The notes beneath the pieces were generated by a model. That model saw nothing but the letters and a program-made list of their open reading frames with translations. It ran no database searches and had not been told where the DNA came from. A DNA stretch of 35,013 nt from Candidatus Pacearchaeota archaeon (GTDB lineage: Archaea; Nanobdellota; Nanobdellia; Pacearchaeales; GW2011-AR1). The stretch spans positions 1-35,013 of the forward strand of contig JACPHA010000004.1 in assembly GCA_016188825.1 (NCBI GenBank), in the 5' to 3' direction. This document shows, piece after piece, positions 21,706 through 29,262 of this stretch; the stretch's first letter is position 1; the number at the start of each line of letters is the position of its first letter. A program made the position numbers and the translations under genes.

Positions 21706-23694
21706 CTACTGCATCGGGGCTCCGCCCATTCTTGATCTACCTGCCATCTGTCCTCCTAATTCCGGCGGCAAATTTGAAAAACCAGAGCCATACATTGAAA
21801 AATGCTGCTCAGGCAATGTTGTTCCATATCCGCCGAAATATCCTCCAACTGCATTTGTAGCTTGATTCCAAAAAGGAGCCATTTGTATTGCGTATAAAGG
21901 AGAGCCAAAAGCTCTTAGTGTTTCTCTGACAGGAGTATTTGTCTGCGCCAAACCGCCCTGCCTGCTGAACCAATCCCCTGTCTCAACAATCTTCTTTACT
22001 TGTTTATTATAATTCTCGATCGCTTCCAGCATTGGTTTAACTGGAACATTCCCCATACCCATGGGCAGCTCTGTGTGCTCCATACCAAAATTATCAGACA
22101 AATGAACATGCTTGACAAATTCTGCAATTTTCTTTGTCTCCTCAACAACATGTTTTTCTCCATAGCCATATTTTCTTATCATGTTGATGTGCCCAACATC
22201 CCATGTAACCCCAATCAATTTTTCTGCCTGTTCCTTTGCCTCATTTTCAGAAAGATTTGCTTTTTCAATTAATTTTTGCGTTAATTTTTCTCTTGCAGTT
22301 TTCACGACATCTCTCAAATCATCTGCCCTAGCAAGACCCATACCATTAGGCGGATTCTCTATGCTTATTATTGGCGCGCTGTTTTTGAATTCCTTATAAG
22401 AATTCAAAGCAACATTGGCAAATGTTTCTGCTGATTTCTCAACTGCAAAATCCCTCAGGGGTTTCAAAGTCTGCGGCGGCTCAACAGATCTAAGTATATT
22501 AACCCCTCTAACAATCTCTGCTCCAAACTCAGCAAGTTTAACAGGATCTTCAATTTCCTCAAGCTTTGGCTTTATTCCCTCTCTAAAAGAATTTAATTTT
22601 GCCAATTCCTTTTTTGCCTGTTCTTTATTTTTTCCTGTCAAACTTTCATTCAATAAAGTCTGATAAGCTTGATTAAACATGCCCTGCAGATTCTGATAAG
22701 CATCTCTTAAAAAAGTGTCCCCGTGAACAAGGGCGTGGACTTGTTTATCCAAATCCTCTTTATATGGTGTTCCTTCTAGTTTCTCAGCTAACTTTGGTTT
22801 TGGACCTCCTTCTAAATACTCCTTATAATATTGTAAAATTTTATCTTTCCCAAGCTTTTCTTTTATCTCTCCCTTTAACTCTCTGCCTTCAATAACTCTA
22901 TCTATAATTTCCGAGCCGTTTGTAGCATGATAAGAGACTCCATAAAGTTTATTGAACCATGCTGTTCTATTCTGCTCTTCAATTATTTTTTTCAGCTCTT
23001 TAATTTGGTCTTTTACATCACCATACAACTTTCCCTCTTCACTTTTGAAAAACTGCGGTTGTATAGGTATCGGAGAAAATCTTCCCTCGGCTTCATCAAC
23101 AACCCAAAAATCAGTAACCTTTTCTATAACTTTTTTCTTTCCTGTTGTAGGATCAACCACTTCTGTAAAAACTTTTGTTTCGGGTTCTGGCAAACCATTG
23201 CTTGAATGAAAAGTCACAACCAAATTTCCTTTAGGGTCAAGTTTATGCGCTCTTTTAACAGCAAGCCACATTTGTCTTTCTGCTTGCTCCCTGTCAGATT
23301 CATTCCATCCTTGCCTAGAAACTCCAGTCGGCTCAACAAGAGGTCCATGAAAAGTTAAATCAACGCCAGCTAATTTTTTTAATCTGTAAATTTCACCCAA
23401 ATGCTGCTCTGGAATTTTTTCCATCAATGCTCCGGGACCGCCGCCCATAATATTAACTCCAGAAACTTCTATTGTTTTTGCTCCTGTGCTTAACTTATTG
23501 GAAACAGCTCTCAACTGATCTGCTGTCGTGGGATCACTAGGATAGCCAAACTGCTCCGCAGGAATCCTATATCCTAAATTCAAAAAATCTTCTCCGTAAT
23601 TTGGATCCAAACCATAATCTGCCCCTGCATAAAAATTAATGCTTCCTCTGTTCCCATAGCTCTTTTCCTCTATCTTCTCATTTGCCTCTTCCAT
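21706..23694 (-). CDS. Large TIM-barrel (xylose isomerase/endonuclease IV-like) protein
   Basis: A 662-residue protein. The N-terminal part (about 60-180) has barrel strands such as TIEVSGVNIMGGGPGALMEK, VDLTFHGPL and LVVTFHSSNG. The C-terminal part (about 440-570) has IISIENPPNG, VTWDVGHINMIRKYGYGE and HVHLSDNFGMEHTELPMG. Both match the AP-endonuclease-2/sugar-isomerase fold, with His/Asp/Glu residues placed for metal binding. Between them lies a charged helical insert of about 230 residues not usual for the family. The tail is Gly/Met-rich. Possible roles are a sugar isomerase or a DNA repair endonuclease; neither is certain. Confidence 0.65.
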   Translation of the reverse strand: MEEANEKIEEKSYGNRGSINFYAGADYGLDPNYGEDFLNLGYRIPAEQFGYPSDPTTADQLRAVSNKLSTGAKTIEVSGVNIMGGGPGALMEKIPEQHLGEIYRLKKLAGVDLTFHGPLVEPTGVSRQGWNESDREQAERQMWLAVKRAHKLDPKGNLVVTFHSSNGLPEPETKVFTEVVDPTTGKKKVIEKVTDFWVVDEAEGRFSPIPIQPQFFKSEEGKLYGDVKDQIKELKKIIEEQNRTAWFNKLYGVSYHATNGSEIIDRVIEGRELKGEIKEKLGKDKILQYYKEYLEGGPKPKLAEKLEGTPYKEDLDKQVHALVHGDTFLRDAYQNLQGMFNQAYQTLLNESLTGKNKEQAKKELAKLNSFREGIKPKLEEIEDPVKLAEFGAEIVRGVNILRSVEPPQTLKPLRDFAVEKSAETFANVALNSYKEFKNSAPIISIENPPNGMGLARADDLRDVVKTAREKLTQKLIEKANLSENEAKEQAEKLIGVTWDVGHINMIRKYGYGEKHVVEETKKIAEFVKHVHLSDNFGMEHTELPMGMGNVPVKPMLEAIENYNKQVKKIVETGDWFSRQGGLAQTNTPVRETLRAFGSPLYAIQMAPFWNQATNAVGGYFGGYGTTLPEQHFSMYGSGFSNLPPELGGQMAGRSRMGGAPMQ

Positions 23695-23741
23695 TAATAA
23701 AATAACAAAAAGATTTATTTAAATCTATCTCAGAAACAGTT

Positions 23742-24044
23742 TTATTCAATTCTTCTAATCAATTCAGCTTTTACCATCTTCTTCTTTTCCTCAGAAATTA
23801 AAAACAAAATTTTTTCAACCATCTTTTCAGAAATAGTAAAAATATAATTTAATTTTATTATGCTGTCCTTAATTGAACCCTCTTTTTTATAAATCGGAAC
23901 TCCTTTCATTTTTAAATTAGAAGTTATTCCTGCAACAACGACATTTCCTTGTTCTTCAAATAAAACTAGCGCGGGTCTTTTTTTAACTTCAAAAGTGTCT
24001 GTGTATTGAACTTTGGCCAAAACCACTTCACCAAATTTATGCAT
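23742..24044 (-). CDS. PemK/MazF-like toxin
   Basis: A 100-residue protein starting FGEVVLAKVQYTDTFEVKKR, then PALVLFEEQGNVVVAGITSN, the PemK/MazF pattern of the SH3-like beta-barrel mRNA interferases. The KKRPALVL loop carries the conserved Arg, and the ITS motif follows. It overlaps the preceding antitoxin-like gene by 8 bp. Its RNA target cannot be read from the sequence. Confidence 0.8.
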   Translation of the reverse strand: MHKFGEVVLAKVQYTDTFEVKKRPALVLFEEQGNVVVAGITSNLKMKGVPIYKKEGSIKDSIIKLNYIFTISEKMVEKILFLISEEKKKMVKAELIRRIE

Positions 24045-24264
24045 TTTCCCACTCCTCGTCTTTATTATTGTCCCACAATTCCCTCATTTTTTCCTGTTGT
24101 ATTTTATGCAAAAACTCGTCATATTGATTCCTTTCTTTCAGTTTGATAAATATCCTAACAATCTTTTCCAATAATTCATTATACGTCTGCCTAGGATGTT
24201 CTCTAGCTTTTTTTAATAGTAGTATTACCTTCTTATCCAAAAGTATTGTAGATTGATTTATCAT
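24037..24264 (-). CDS. Antitoxin-like partner of the PemK/MazF gene
   Basis: A 75-residue helical protein with an N-terminal strand (TILLDKKVILLLKKA) resembling an RHH or Phd/MazE-type DNA-binding start. The acidic C-terminus (LWDNNKDEEWENA) is suited to neutralise a basic toxin. It precedes and overlaps the toxin gene, as antitoxins do. The upstream region (24265-24305) is AT-rich with TATA-like sequence. Confidence 0.7.
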   Translation of the reverse strand: MINQSTILLDKKVILLLKKAREHPRQTYNELLEKIVRIFIKLKERNQYDEFLHKIQQEKMRELWDNNKDEEWENA

Positions 24265-24319
24265 ATTATCAATTATATATTTGTTATATATTGGCTATAT
24301 AAATCTTGCTAAAAATCAT

Positions 24320-25324
24320 CTACCTATCTAAAACTTTCTCTCTCGCCCTGCTAACCCCTCTTGTCAAAACTATCAGCTTTTCACTCGCTTTTTCAATATC
24401 TTTCGTTGTTCTAAATCCGCAATCAGGTTTTACCCAAATATTCTGTCCAAAAATTTCTATTGCGTTTTCTATTCTTCTAATTATTATATCCAAACTCTCA
24501 ACTCTATAAGGTGGTCTCACATCAATTATTCCAACTGCAACATCCCTATAATTTGTTAGGGGGTCTTCTTTTATCAGCTGAAGCATTTTAGATTTTTTCA
24601 AACCCAAATCAAGATTATTAGACAACTCTATATCAATCTGATCAATAGGCAGATCTTTCAATGATTCATAAAACAAAGAAAAGTCTCCATAACAAACATG
24701 AGTTATTGTGTAGGCTTTCAAACCTTCTGTTACTCTTCTCAAACCTTCCTGAAATAATCCGTCATGAACTTCGGAAATTCTCTCTCCAATAGCAGGCTCA
24801 TCAATCTGAATTATCCGCGCTCCGGCTTTTTCTAAACCCTCTGCCTCTTCTCTTACAATTTCTGCCCAAGCAAAAACAAGTTTTTCCCTGTCTTTGTAAT
24901 ACTTATCAAAATTCCAATCAGCTAATGTTGTCGGGCCTGTTAACATTGCCTTGATTGGCCTTTTGGTTAAACTTTGTGCATATCTGAACTGCTCAGTCTG
25001 AATCTCCGAAGCTCTCTCTAAAGGCCTATCAACAATTCCCTTTTTCCAAAATCTATTGTCATAAGATCTTGTCCAGTCTGCTAAAGGTAAATCCAATGCT
25101 CTAGCATAATCAGTCGCCATGTCTCCTCGGTAAAATTCTCCGTCAACTAAAACATCAATCCCAATTTCCTCTTGAAATCTAACAAATTCTTCTGTTGCTC
25201 TTCTGCTTTCGAGATTAAGTCTGCCTACTGCACTTTTTACATAATCAGGTTTCGGAAAACTTCCAACTTGAGTTATTGGAAATAAGGGCAAATTCAAATC
25301 TTCCAGTTTACTAGTTCTCATCAT
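24320..25324 (-). CDS. metE: Cobalamin-independent methionine synthase, catalytic (C-terminal type) protein
   Basis: A 334-residue core MetE. It begins with LFPITQVGSFPKPDYVK, the family hallmark. Zinc-binding residues are visible: H209 and C211 in THVCYGD, E233 in DIELSN and C302 in KPDCGF. IQIDEPAI contributes to homocysteine binding. It transfers a methyl group to homocysteine to give methionine. Archaeal versions use a methyl donor other than the triglutamate folate of bacteria. It overlaps the N-terminal-like partner by 14 bp, so the two are coupled. Confidence 0.9.
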   Translation of the reverse strand: MMRTSKLEDLNLPLFPITQVGSFPKPDYVKSAVGRLNLESRRATEEFVRFQEEIGIDVLVDGEFYRGDMATDYARALDLPLADWTRSYDNRFWKKGIVDRPLERASEIQTEQFRYAQSLTKRPIKAMLTGPTTLADWNFDKYYKDREKLVFAWAEIVREEAEGLEKAGARIIQIDEPAIGERISEVHDGLFQEGLRRVTEGLKAYTITHVCYGDFSLFYESLKDLPIDQIDIELSNNLDLGLKKSKMLQLIKEDPLTNYRDVAVGIIDVRPPYRVESLDIIIRRIENAIEIFGQNIWVKPDCGFRTTKDIEKASEKLIVLTRGVSRAREKVLDR

Positions 25325-26312
25325 TAAACCTCCTTACTGTTTCACCTATCAACTTTATTTTTTCTCTTGCAATATTTCTAGGCAAATGCTCCAATGTCGC
25401 ATTTGATGATATATAAGATTTGCTAAAATCAACATAGCCTCTAAAACTCCTTAGTCTATCAAGAAGGTTACTAACATTTTCCATTGCTATATATCCTCTA
25501 TCTCCAGAATCAACTAAACCAAAACCAATTCCCTTTTCAATATCTTTTCTCTTAATAATTTTCTCCACTTCAGGATCCCAAACAAAATCCAAACCAACCG
25601 TGCCAACTGGCAAAGATAATAGAATATCTAATGTTTTATCATCATATTTCCCATAATATGTACAAACAGCAGAACCAAGATTCAGTCCATCGAGCATTTT
25701 GCTATAAATCTCTGGCAACTTATCTATCTCTTCCTTACTCCTGCCAAATGCAACAATAGACGGCTCATTAAACTGAACAATGGAAAAACTATTTCCTTCC
25801 CTTTCAATCTCTATTAATTCTTGTCTATACAGCCCCGCATACTCTCTCGCTAAATCAATTAAATTACTAAATCTTCTCTCACTAACTAAAACTGAATGGC
25901 GGGCCATTGTATATGGGCCAGGCAACTCCAACTTAACATTCTGGCTGACTTCAAAAGCAATATTAAATAAACCATTAGCTATGCTTCCCTTTTTAGAAAT
26001 ATTTTCTCCCACTAAAACTTCTCTATAATGCATATTAGTGTGAAAAATTTTTTTCATTCCTCCAAATTCAACTCCATAGGCAAATTCCAACGGCCAAGTC
26101 AATTCATCATGAACGTCTATCAGTCCAGAATTTGGCAAATCAATACCAGCCAAAACTATCTCGCTTACAATTTCTCTAGTTAATTTCTCTTGCAATTCTC
26201 TAACCCTTTCCAAACTCCCATGCCCAGAATAAACCCTATTTTGCTCTTTCCTTAGTTCATCCCCTATCTCGCTCCCGACTCGTGGATATGGCCCAGTTAT
26301 TGTTGCCCTCAT
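25311..26312 (-). CDS. MetE-like companion protein (N-terminal half or paralogue)
   Basis: A 333-residue TIM-barrel protein of the same superfamily: TITGPYPRVGSEIGDELRKE at the start, VDVHDELTWPLE-like segment IDVHDELTWP, LELPGPYTMARHSV and IVQFNEPSIVAFG. The zinc Cys/His set of the catalytic partner is not evident. In long MetE proteins an N-terminal barrel without zinc supports the catalytic one. Here the two halves are separate genes, this one first and overlapping the second. It may bind the methyl donor or stabilise the partner. Confidence 0.75.
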   Translation of the reverse strand: MRATITGPYPRVGSEIGDELRKEQNRVYSGHGSLERVRELQEKLTREIVSEIVLAGIDLPNSGLIDVHDELTWPLEFAYGVEFGGMKKIFHTNMHYREVLVGENISKKGSIANGLFNIAFEVSQNVKLELPGPYTMARHSVLVSERRFSNLIDLAREYAGLYRQELIEIEREGNSFSIVQFNEPSIVAFGRSKEEIDKLPEIYSKMLDGLNLGSAVCTYYGKYDDKTLDILLSLPVGTVGLDFVWDPEVEKIIKRKDIEKGIGFGLVDSGDRGYIAMENVSNLLDRLRSFRGYVDFSKSYISSNATLEHLPRNIAREKIKLIGETVRRFNDEN

Positions 26313-26359
26313 CTCTTTTTTTAATTTAAATCATTTATAAAAATTTATATTGTAAAAAA

Positions 26360-26914
26360 TCATTCCCAAACATGTCTTGCCCGCCTTTTTTCTCCGCCTT
26401 CCTCAGCTTCATAATATCTCTGAATTGTTTCTTCTCCCGTCGTAATTCCTTGAACTCTCCCAACCTCTTGGTTCCTCAACAAATTAGCTCTTACTATATT
26501 CGGCGAAAAATCTCCTCCTGCGCCCGGCTCTCTAACTGTTTGTGTTCCAAGCATTGCTGGAGCAGTATATGTTCTCCTTCCTGTTTCTTCTTCTCCAGCA
26601 GGCCTATCATAAAGCGCTCTCGGAGTTCTTTCTCTTTCTTCATCTCCTGATGTCCCTGCCGCAACGCCAGCATCTTCTGCTCTTCTCCCTGCCGGAATCC
26701 CACCCAAAACAACTTCTTCTCCCTCGTTTCCAGAAACTTCAAATAACTCAACACTTTCATTTTTCCATATTTCAGGAACAAGACCGGAGGTAAATTCAGT
26801 CGCTTTCTCCTCTTCATTTTTGCTAATCTCTTTAGTGACATTAACCTTTTGTTTTACCTCTTCAACTTTTTTCACTTCTTTTGCTTTGTCCTCTTTTTGC
26901 TTTTTTTCTGCCAT
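26360..26914 (-). CDS. Charged low-complexity protein
   Basis: A 184-residue protein, disordered in most of its length. The N-terminus is Lys/Glu/Val-rich (KKQKEDKAKEVKKVEEVK). The middle is Gly/Glu/Arg-rich and the C-terminus ends RRARHVWE. There is no hydrophobic segment or catalytic motif. It lies downstream of nothing obvious and its promoter faces palindrome array C. Function unknown. Confidence 0.5.
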   Translation of the reverse strand: MAEKKQKEDKAKEVKKVEEVKQKVNVTKEISKNEEEKATEFTSGLVPEIWKNESVELFEVSGNEGEEVVLGGIPAGRRAEDAGVAAGTSGDEERERTPRALYDRPAGEEETGRRTYTAPAMLGTQTVREPGAGGDFSPNIVRANLLRNQEVGRVQGITTGEETIQRYYEAEEGGEKRRARHVWE

Positions 26915-26958
26915 GCTTTACTAATTAACAAAAAATATTTAAACCTATTCTTTTTCAT

Positions 26959-27337
26959 TTTATCAAAAAATAAGCTTTTTTTAGTTAAAAGGTGATAAAT
27001 CTTGTTATGTCAAGAATTTAATTGTCAGAATTCTTGGTGTCCAAAAGTCCAAACACACACAAGGACTTTTTGATGTTGTCAATCAATCGACAGAATTTGT
27101 TAATTATGGACTAGCTAAAAAGAATGATTATTGGGATTGTAATTATAGTCTAGGACATTAATAATTTCTGTTTTGTCATAGACTATCAAGGGAAAGTCAT
27201 GCAATTTGTTCAATTATTTATGACTTTCACTATAATTAGCATTTATGGACAATTGCATTACTTATGTGACATTTATTTGCAATTGTACAGACAGAGAATT
27301 GCAAAAAAAATGAGACATATCCTATGCAATTCTCTGT
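26959..27337. repeat. Largest intergenic palindrome array (array C)
   Basis: The 521-bp gap between divergent genes has no ORF but a run of palindromes: 26959-26965/26993-26999 (7 bp), 27011-27018/27029-27036 (8 bp, 10-nt centre), 27043-27050/27063-27070 (8 bp, 12-nt centre), 27145-27157/27174-27186 (12 pairs, one mismatch, 16-nt centre), 27192-27200/27220-27228 (9 bp, 19-nt centre), 27249-27257/27278-27286 (9 bp, 20-nt centre) and 27291-27303/27325-27337 (13 bp perfect, 21-nt centre). The last four start 42-57 bp apart. The right arm of the sixth can also pair with the left arm of the seventh (TGCAATT with AATTGCA). Stems and centres are otherwise unrelated in sequence. Confidence 0.85.
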
Positions 27338-27370
27338 ATATACGATAAAATAACTGTATTTGTAATTCTA

Positions 27371-27393
27371 TCATCCGCGGGTTTAACGGAACC
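27371..27393 (+). mobile_element. Possible decayed IS-end sequence
   Basis: TCATCCGCGGG matches the start of the solo end at 5109-5119, but the second half of the hairpin is not preserved. It could be a degraded copy or chance. Confidence 0.2.
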
Positions 27394-27405
27394 AAAAATA
27401 ACTAA

Positions 27406-27415
27406 CTTTATAAAA
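27406..27415 (+). promoter_or_regulatory. Archaeal TATA box
   Basis: CTTTATAAAA is centred 25 nt upstream of the ATG at 27436, a typical leaderless arrangement. Confidence 0.6.
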
Positions 27416-27435
27416 CAAAAACGCCAATTTTAAAC

Positions 27436-28962
27436 ATGAAAAAAATCAACTTTTTAATTTTTCTTTTCCTTATTGTCATATTAGCAAATTTCTCTTCAGC
27501 ACACCAAAAAAGTATTCAAGTAAAAATAAATGAAGACGGAACATCAACAGAAAAAATTCTATGGAAAATAGAAGTCAAAGAGTTTTTTTCTTTTTTCCCT
27601 GTTGGCTCGTGGAGAATTCCAATCCCAAAAGAAGCTGATGAAATAAAAGTTTCAGACAAATACGGAAACCTGGCGTTTTCAATAGCGGAATCATCAGAAA
27701 AATACAACCTCATAGTTTTTAAAAACTCAAAAAGAATCTATTACACTTCAGATTATTTCTTCAATATCGAATATAAATTAAAAAGAAATCCCATTTTTTA
27801 TGAACCAAAATTCTTTTATAAAAGAACTTTTTCAAGATCTCCAACAGACGATTCATTCTCTTTATCAATAGCCCTGCCTGAAAATTCTCAAATAAGATAT
27901 TTAAAAGAAAATCCTTTGAACCAATATATAAAAGATTCTTCTATTATTTTAGAATACAACCTTTCAATCAACGAAACAAAAACTATTGAAATTGAATTCA
28001 ACATAACAGGATTTTCTCCAGATTTAGGGATATTTCTCTCTCCCGAGCCAAACTTAGTTGAAATAAATTCCAATTACTATGAGGCAGTGCTTCCAGAAAG
28101 ATATGCAAATTACTATGCATCTATACTAAAAAAAGCCGATGTGGGCGTTGAATTTATTGAAAGATCATATGGTTTTCCTTCTCCTTATCGTTGGAAAATA
28201 GAAATTATTGGATTTGACGATTTAGATTTTGAAGTCCATACAGAAGGCTTCTACCTTGGAGATGGAAGAATAAGGATAAAAACAACTAATTTGCAAAAAA
28301 CAGAAAAAGAAATTTTATACACCTTGTTACATGAAACAATACATGGCTTTAATTCAAAATTCTTTTCAGAATCTGTCCCAAATTTCTGGTGGGAAGAAGG
28401 CACTGCTCAATATATTTCTTTTCTTGTGTTAGAAAATCTTTCTTATAACATGACAGAAGAAAAAAATGAAATATTTAATTTGCTTGAATCCTGCAAAAAT
28501 ATTGACAAAACTTTCATCTCTACATGGAGCCCAAATTACTATATCAGAAATAATGGCGAAATAAACTGCAACAATACAAAATCAGATTTTGTCTCTTTAG
28601 GATATGCCAATAGCTATTTCATTGTTGATAATATTGTTAAGTATTTTGGCAATGATATATTTAAAAAATTTTATCAAACGGCAGAGAAAATTCAAATTAA
28701 TTTCAGTTCAGATCGCTCTATTCTTAACAACCAAATGAATTACGTATTAAGCAATGCAACAAAACACGAATTTACCTCGACCCTTGAAGCTTTTGGAATA
28801 GAAGTAAAACAAGTAACTAACCAAGAAGAATATTTAACTCCTATTCTTACAGGCCTACCAATCCTAGAAGAAGACAAAACAAATAAAATCCTTGCTTTCA
28901 TAATCGTCCTAACTCTGGTTGTATCGTTAATTATTTTCCTAATAATAAAAACCAGAAAATAA
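27436..28962 (+). CDS. Membrane-anchored HExxH metallopeptidase
   Basis: A 508-residue protein. The signal peptide is at residues 1-22 (FLIFLFLIVILANFSSA) and a C-terminal anchor at about 483-504 is followed by KTRK, so the bulk faces outside. The N-terminal roughly 200 residues are beta-rich. The catalytic zinc motif HETIH (299-303) is followed by WWEEGTAQ with E320/E321, about 17 residues on. This is the gluzincin arrangement, HExxH plus downstream Glu, of M1-like peptidases. It is convergent with the giant surface protein, which it might process; that link is only positional. Confidence 0.8.
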   Translation: MKKINFLIFLFLIVILANFSSAHQKSIQVKINEDGTSTEKILWKIEVKEFFSFFPVGSWRIPIPKEADEIKVSDKYGNLAFSIAESSEKYNLIVFKNSKRIYYTSDYFFNIEYKLKRNPIFYEPKFFYKRTFSRSPTDDSFSLSIALPENSQIRYLKENPLNQYIKDSSIILEYNLSINETKTIEIEFNITGFSPDLGIFLSPEPNLVEINSNYYEAVLPERYANYYASILKKADVGVEFIERSYGFPSPYRWKIEIIGFDDLDFEVHTEGFYLGDGRIRIKTTNLQKTEKEILYTLLHETIHGFNSKFFSESVPNFWWEEGTAQYISFLVLENLSYNMTEEKNEIFNLLESCKNIDKTFISTWSPNYYIRNNGEINCNNTKSDFVSLGYANSYFIVDNIVKYFGNDIFKKFYQTAEKIQINFSSDRSILNNQMNYVLSNATKHEFTSTLEAFGIEVKQVTNQEEYLTPILTGLPILEEDKTNKILAFIIVLTLVVSLIIFLIIKTRK

Positions 28963-28968
28963 AGCATA

Positions 28969-29226
28969 AGACAATTTGCAAAAGAGTAACATAATCAAGC
29001 AAATTGTCTATTTAAAACCTCCCCGAATTCTCCTATGATAATTCTAAAATCCCATCTGCTCAATTTTTAAGGTCATTAACTACACTAAACCCTAAATAAT
29101 GCTTCTTAATTAGTTACAAATCTTTTATGTAGCCACTAATATATTAAGAATTAATAATTATGAATTGGTGTAATTAACTATATCTTAGAGGGTTTTGAAA
29201 GTTTTTAGGGTTTTTCAAAACCTTCT
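28969..29226. repeat. Intergenic palindromes (array D)
   Basis: The 300-bp gap between convergent genes holds a perfect 11-bp palindrome, 28969-28979/28999-29009 (19-nt centre), six bases after the peptidase stop codon. It also holds 29103-29114 with 29135-29150 (12 pairs with a 4-nt bulge, 20-nt centre), a weak one at 29151-29177, and the 40-bp unit at 29187-29226 shared with array A. The first could act as a terminator. The rest lie too far away. Confidence 0.65.
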
Positions 29227-29230
29227 ATAG
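29183..29230 (+). repeat. 48-bp dispersed hairpin repeat, copy 2
   Basis: Identical to 114-161 except T29211 for C142. It is about 29 kb from copy 1 and in the same orientation. Here too it stands at the 3' side of a minus-strand gene. Confidence 0.85.
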
Positions 29231-29262
29231 TAAAGCTTATCAAACTCCTTCTTTCCTCAAAC

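Noticed and set aside
26959-27337. CRISPR array
   Set aside because: No repeated direct repeat is present. Each unit has its own arms and the units are palindromes, not repeat-spacer pairs, and no cas gene is in the window.
27011-27337. Integron attC sites
   Set aside because: No conserved core triplets, no gene cassettes between units and no integrase. Only the structural palindromy is shared.
29151-29177. TTAAT/ATTAA-type stem as a full member of the palindrome array
   Set aside because: The sequence is almost all A and T with an uneven stem, expected by chance here.
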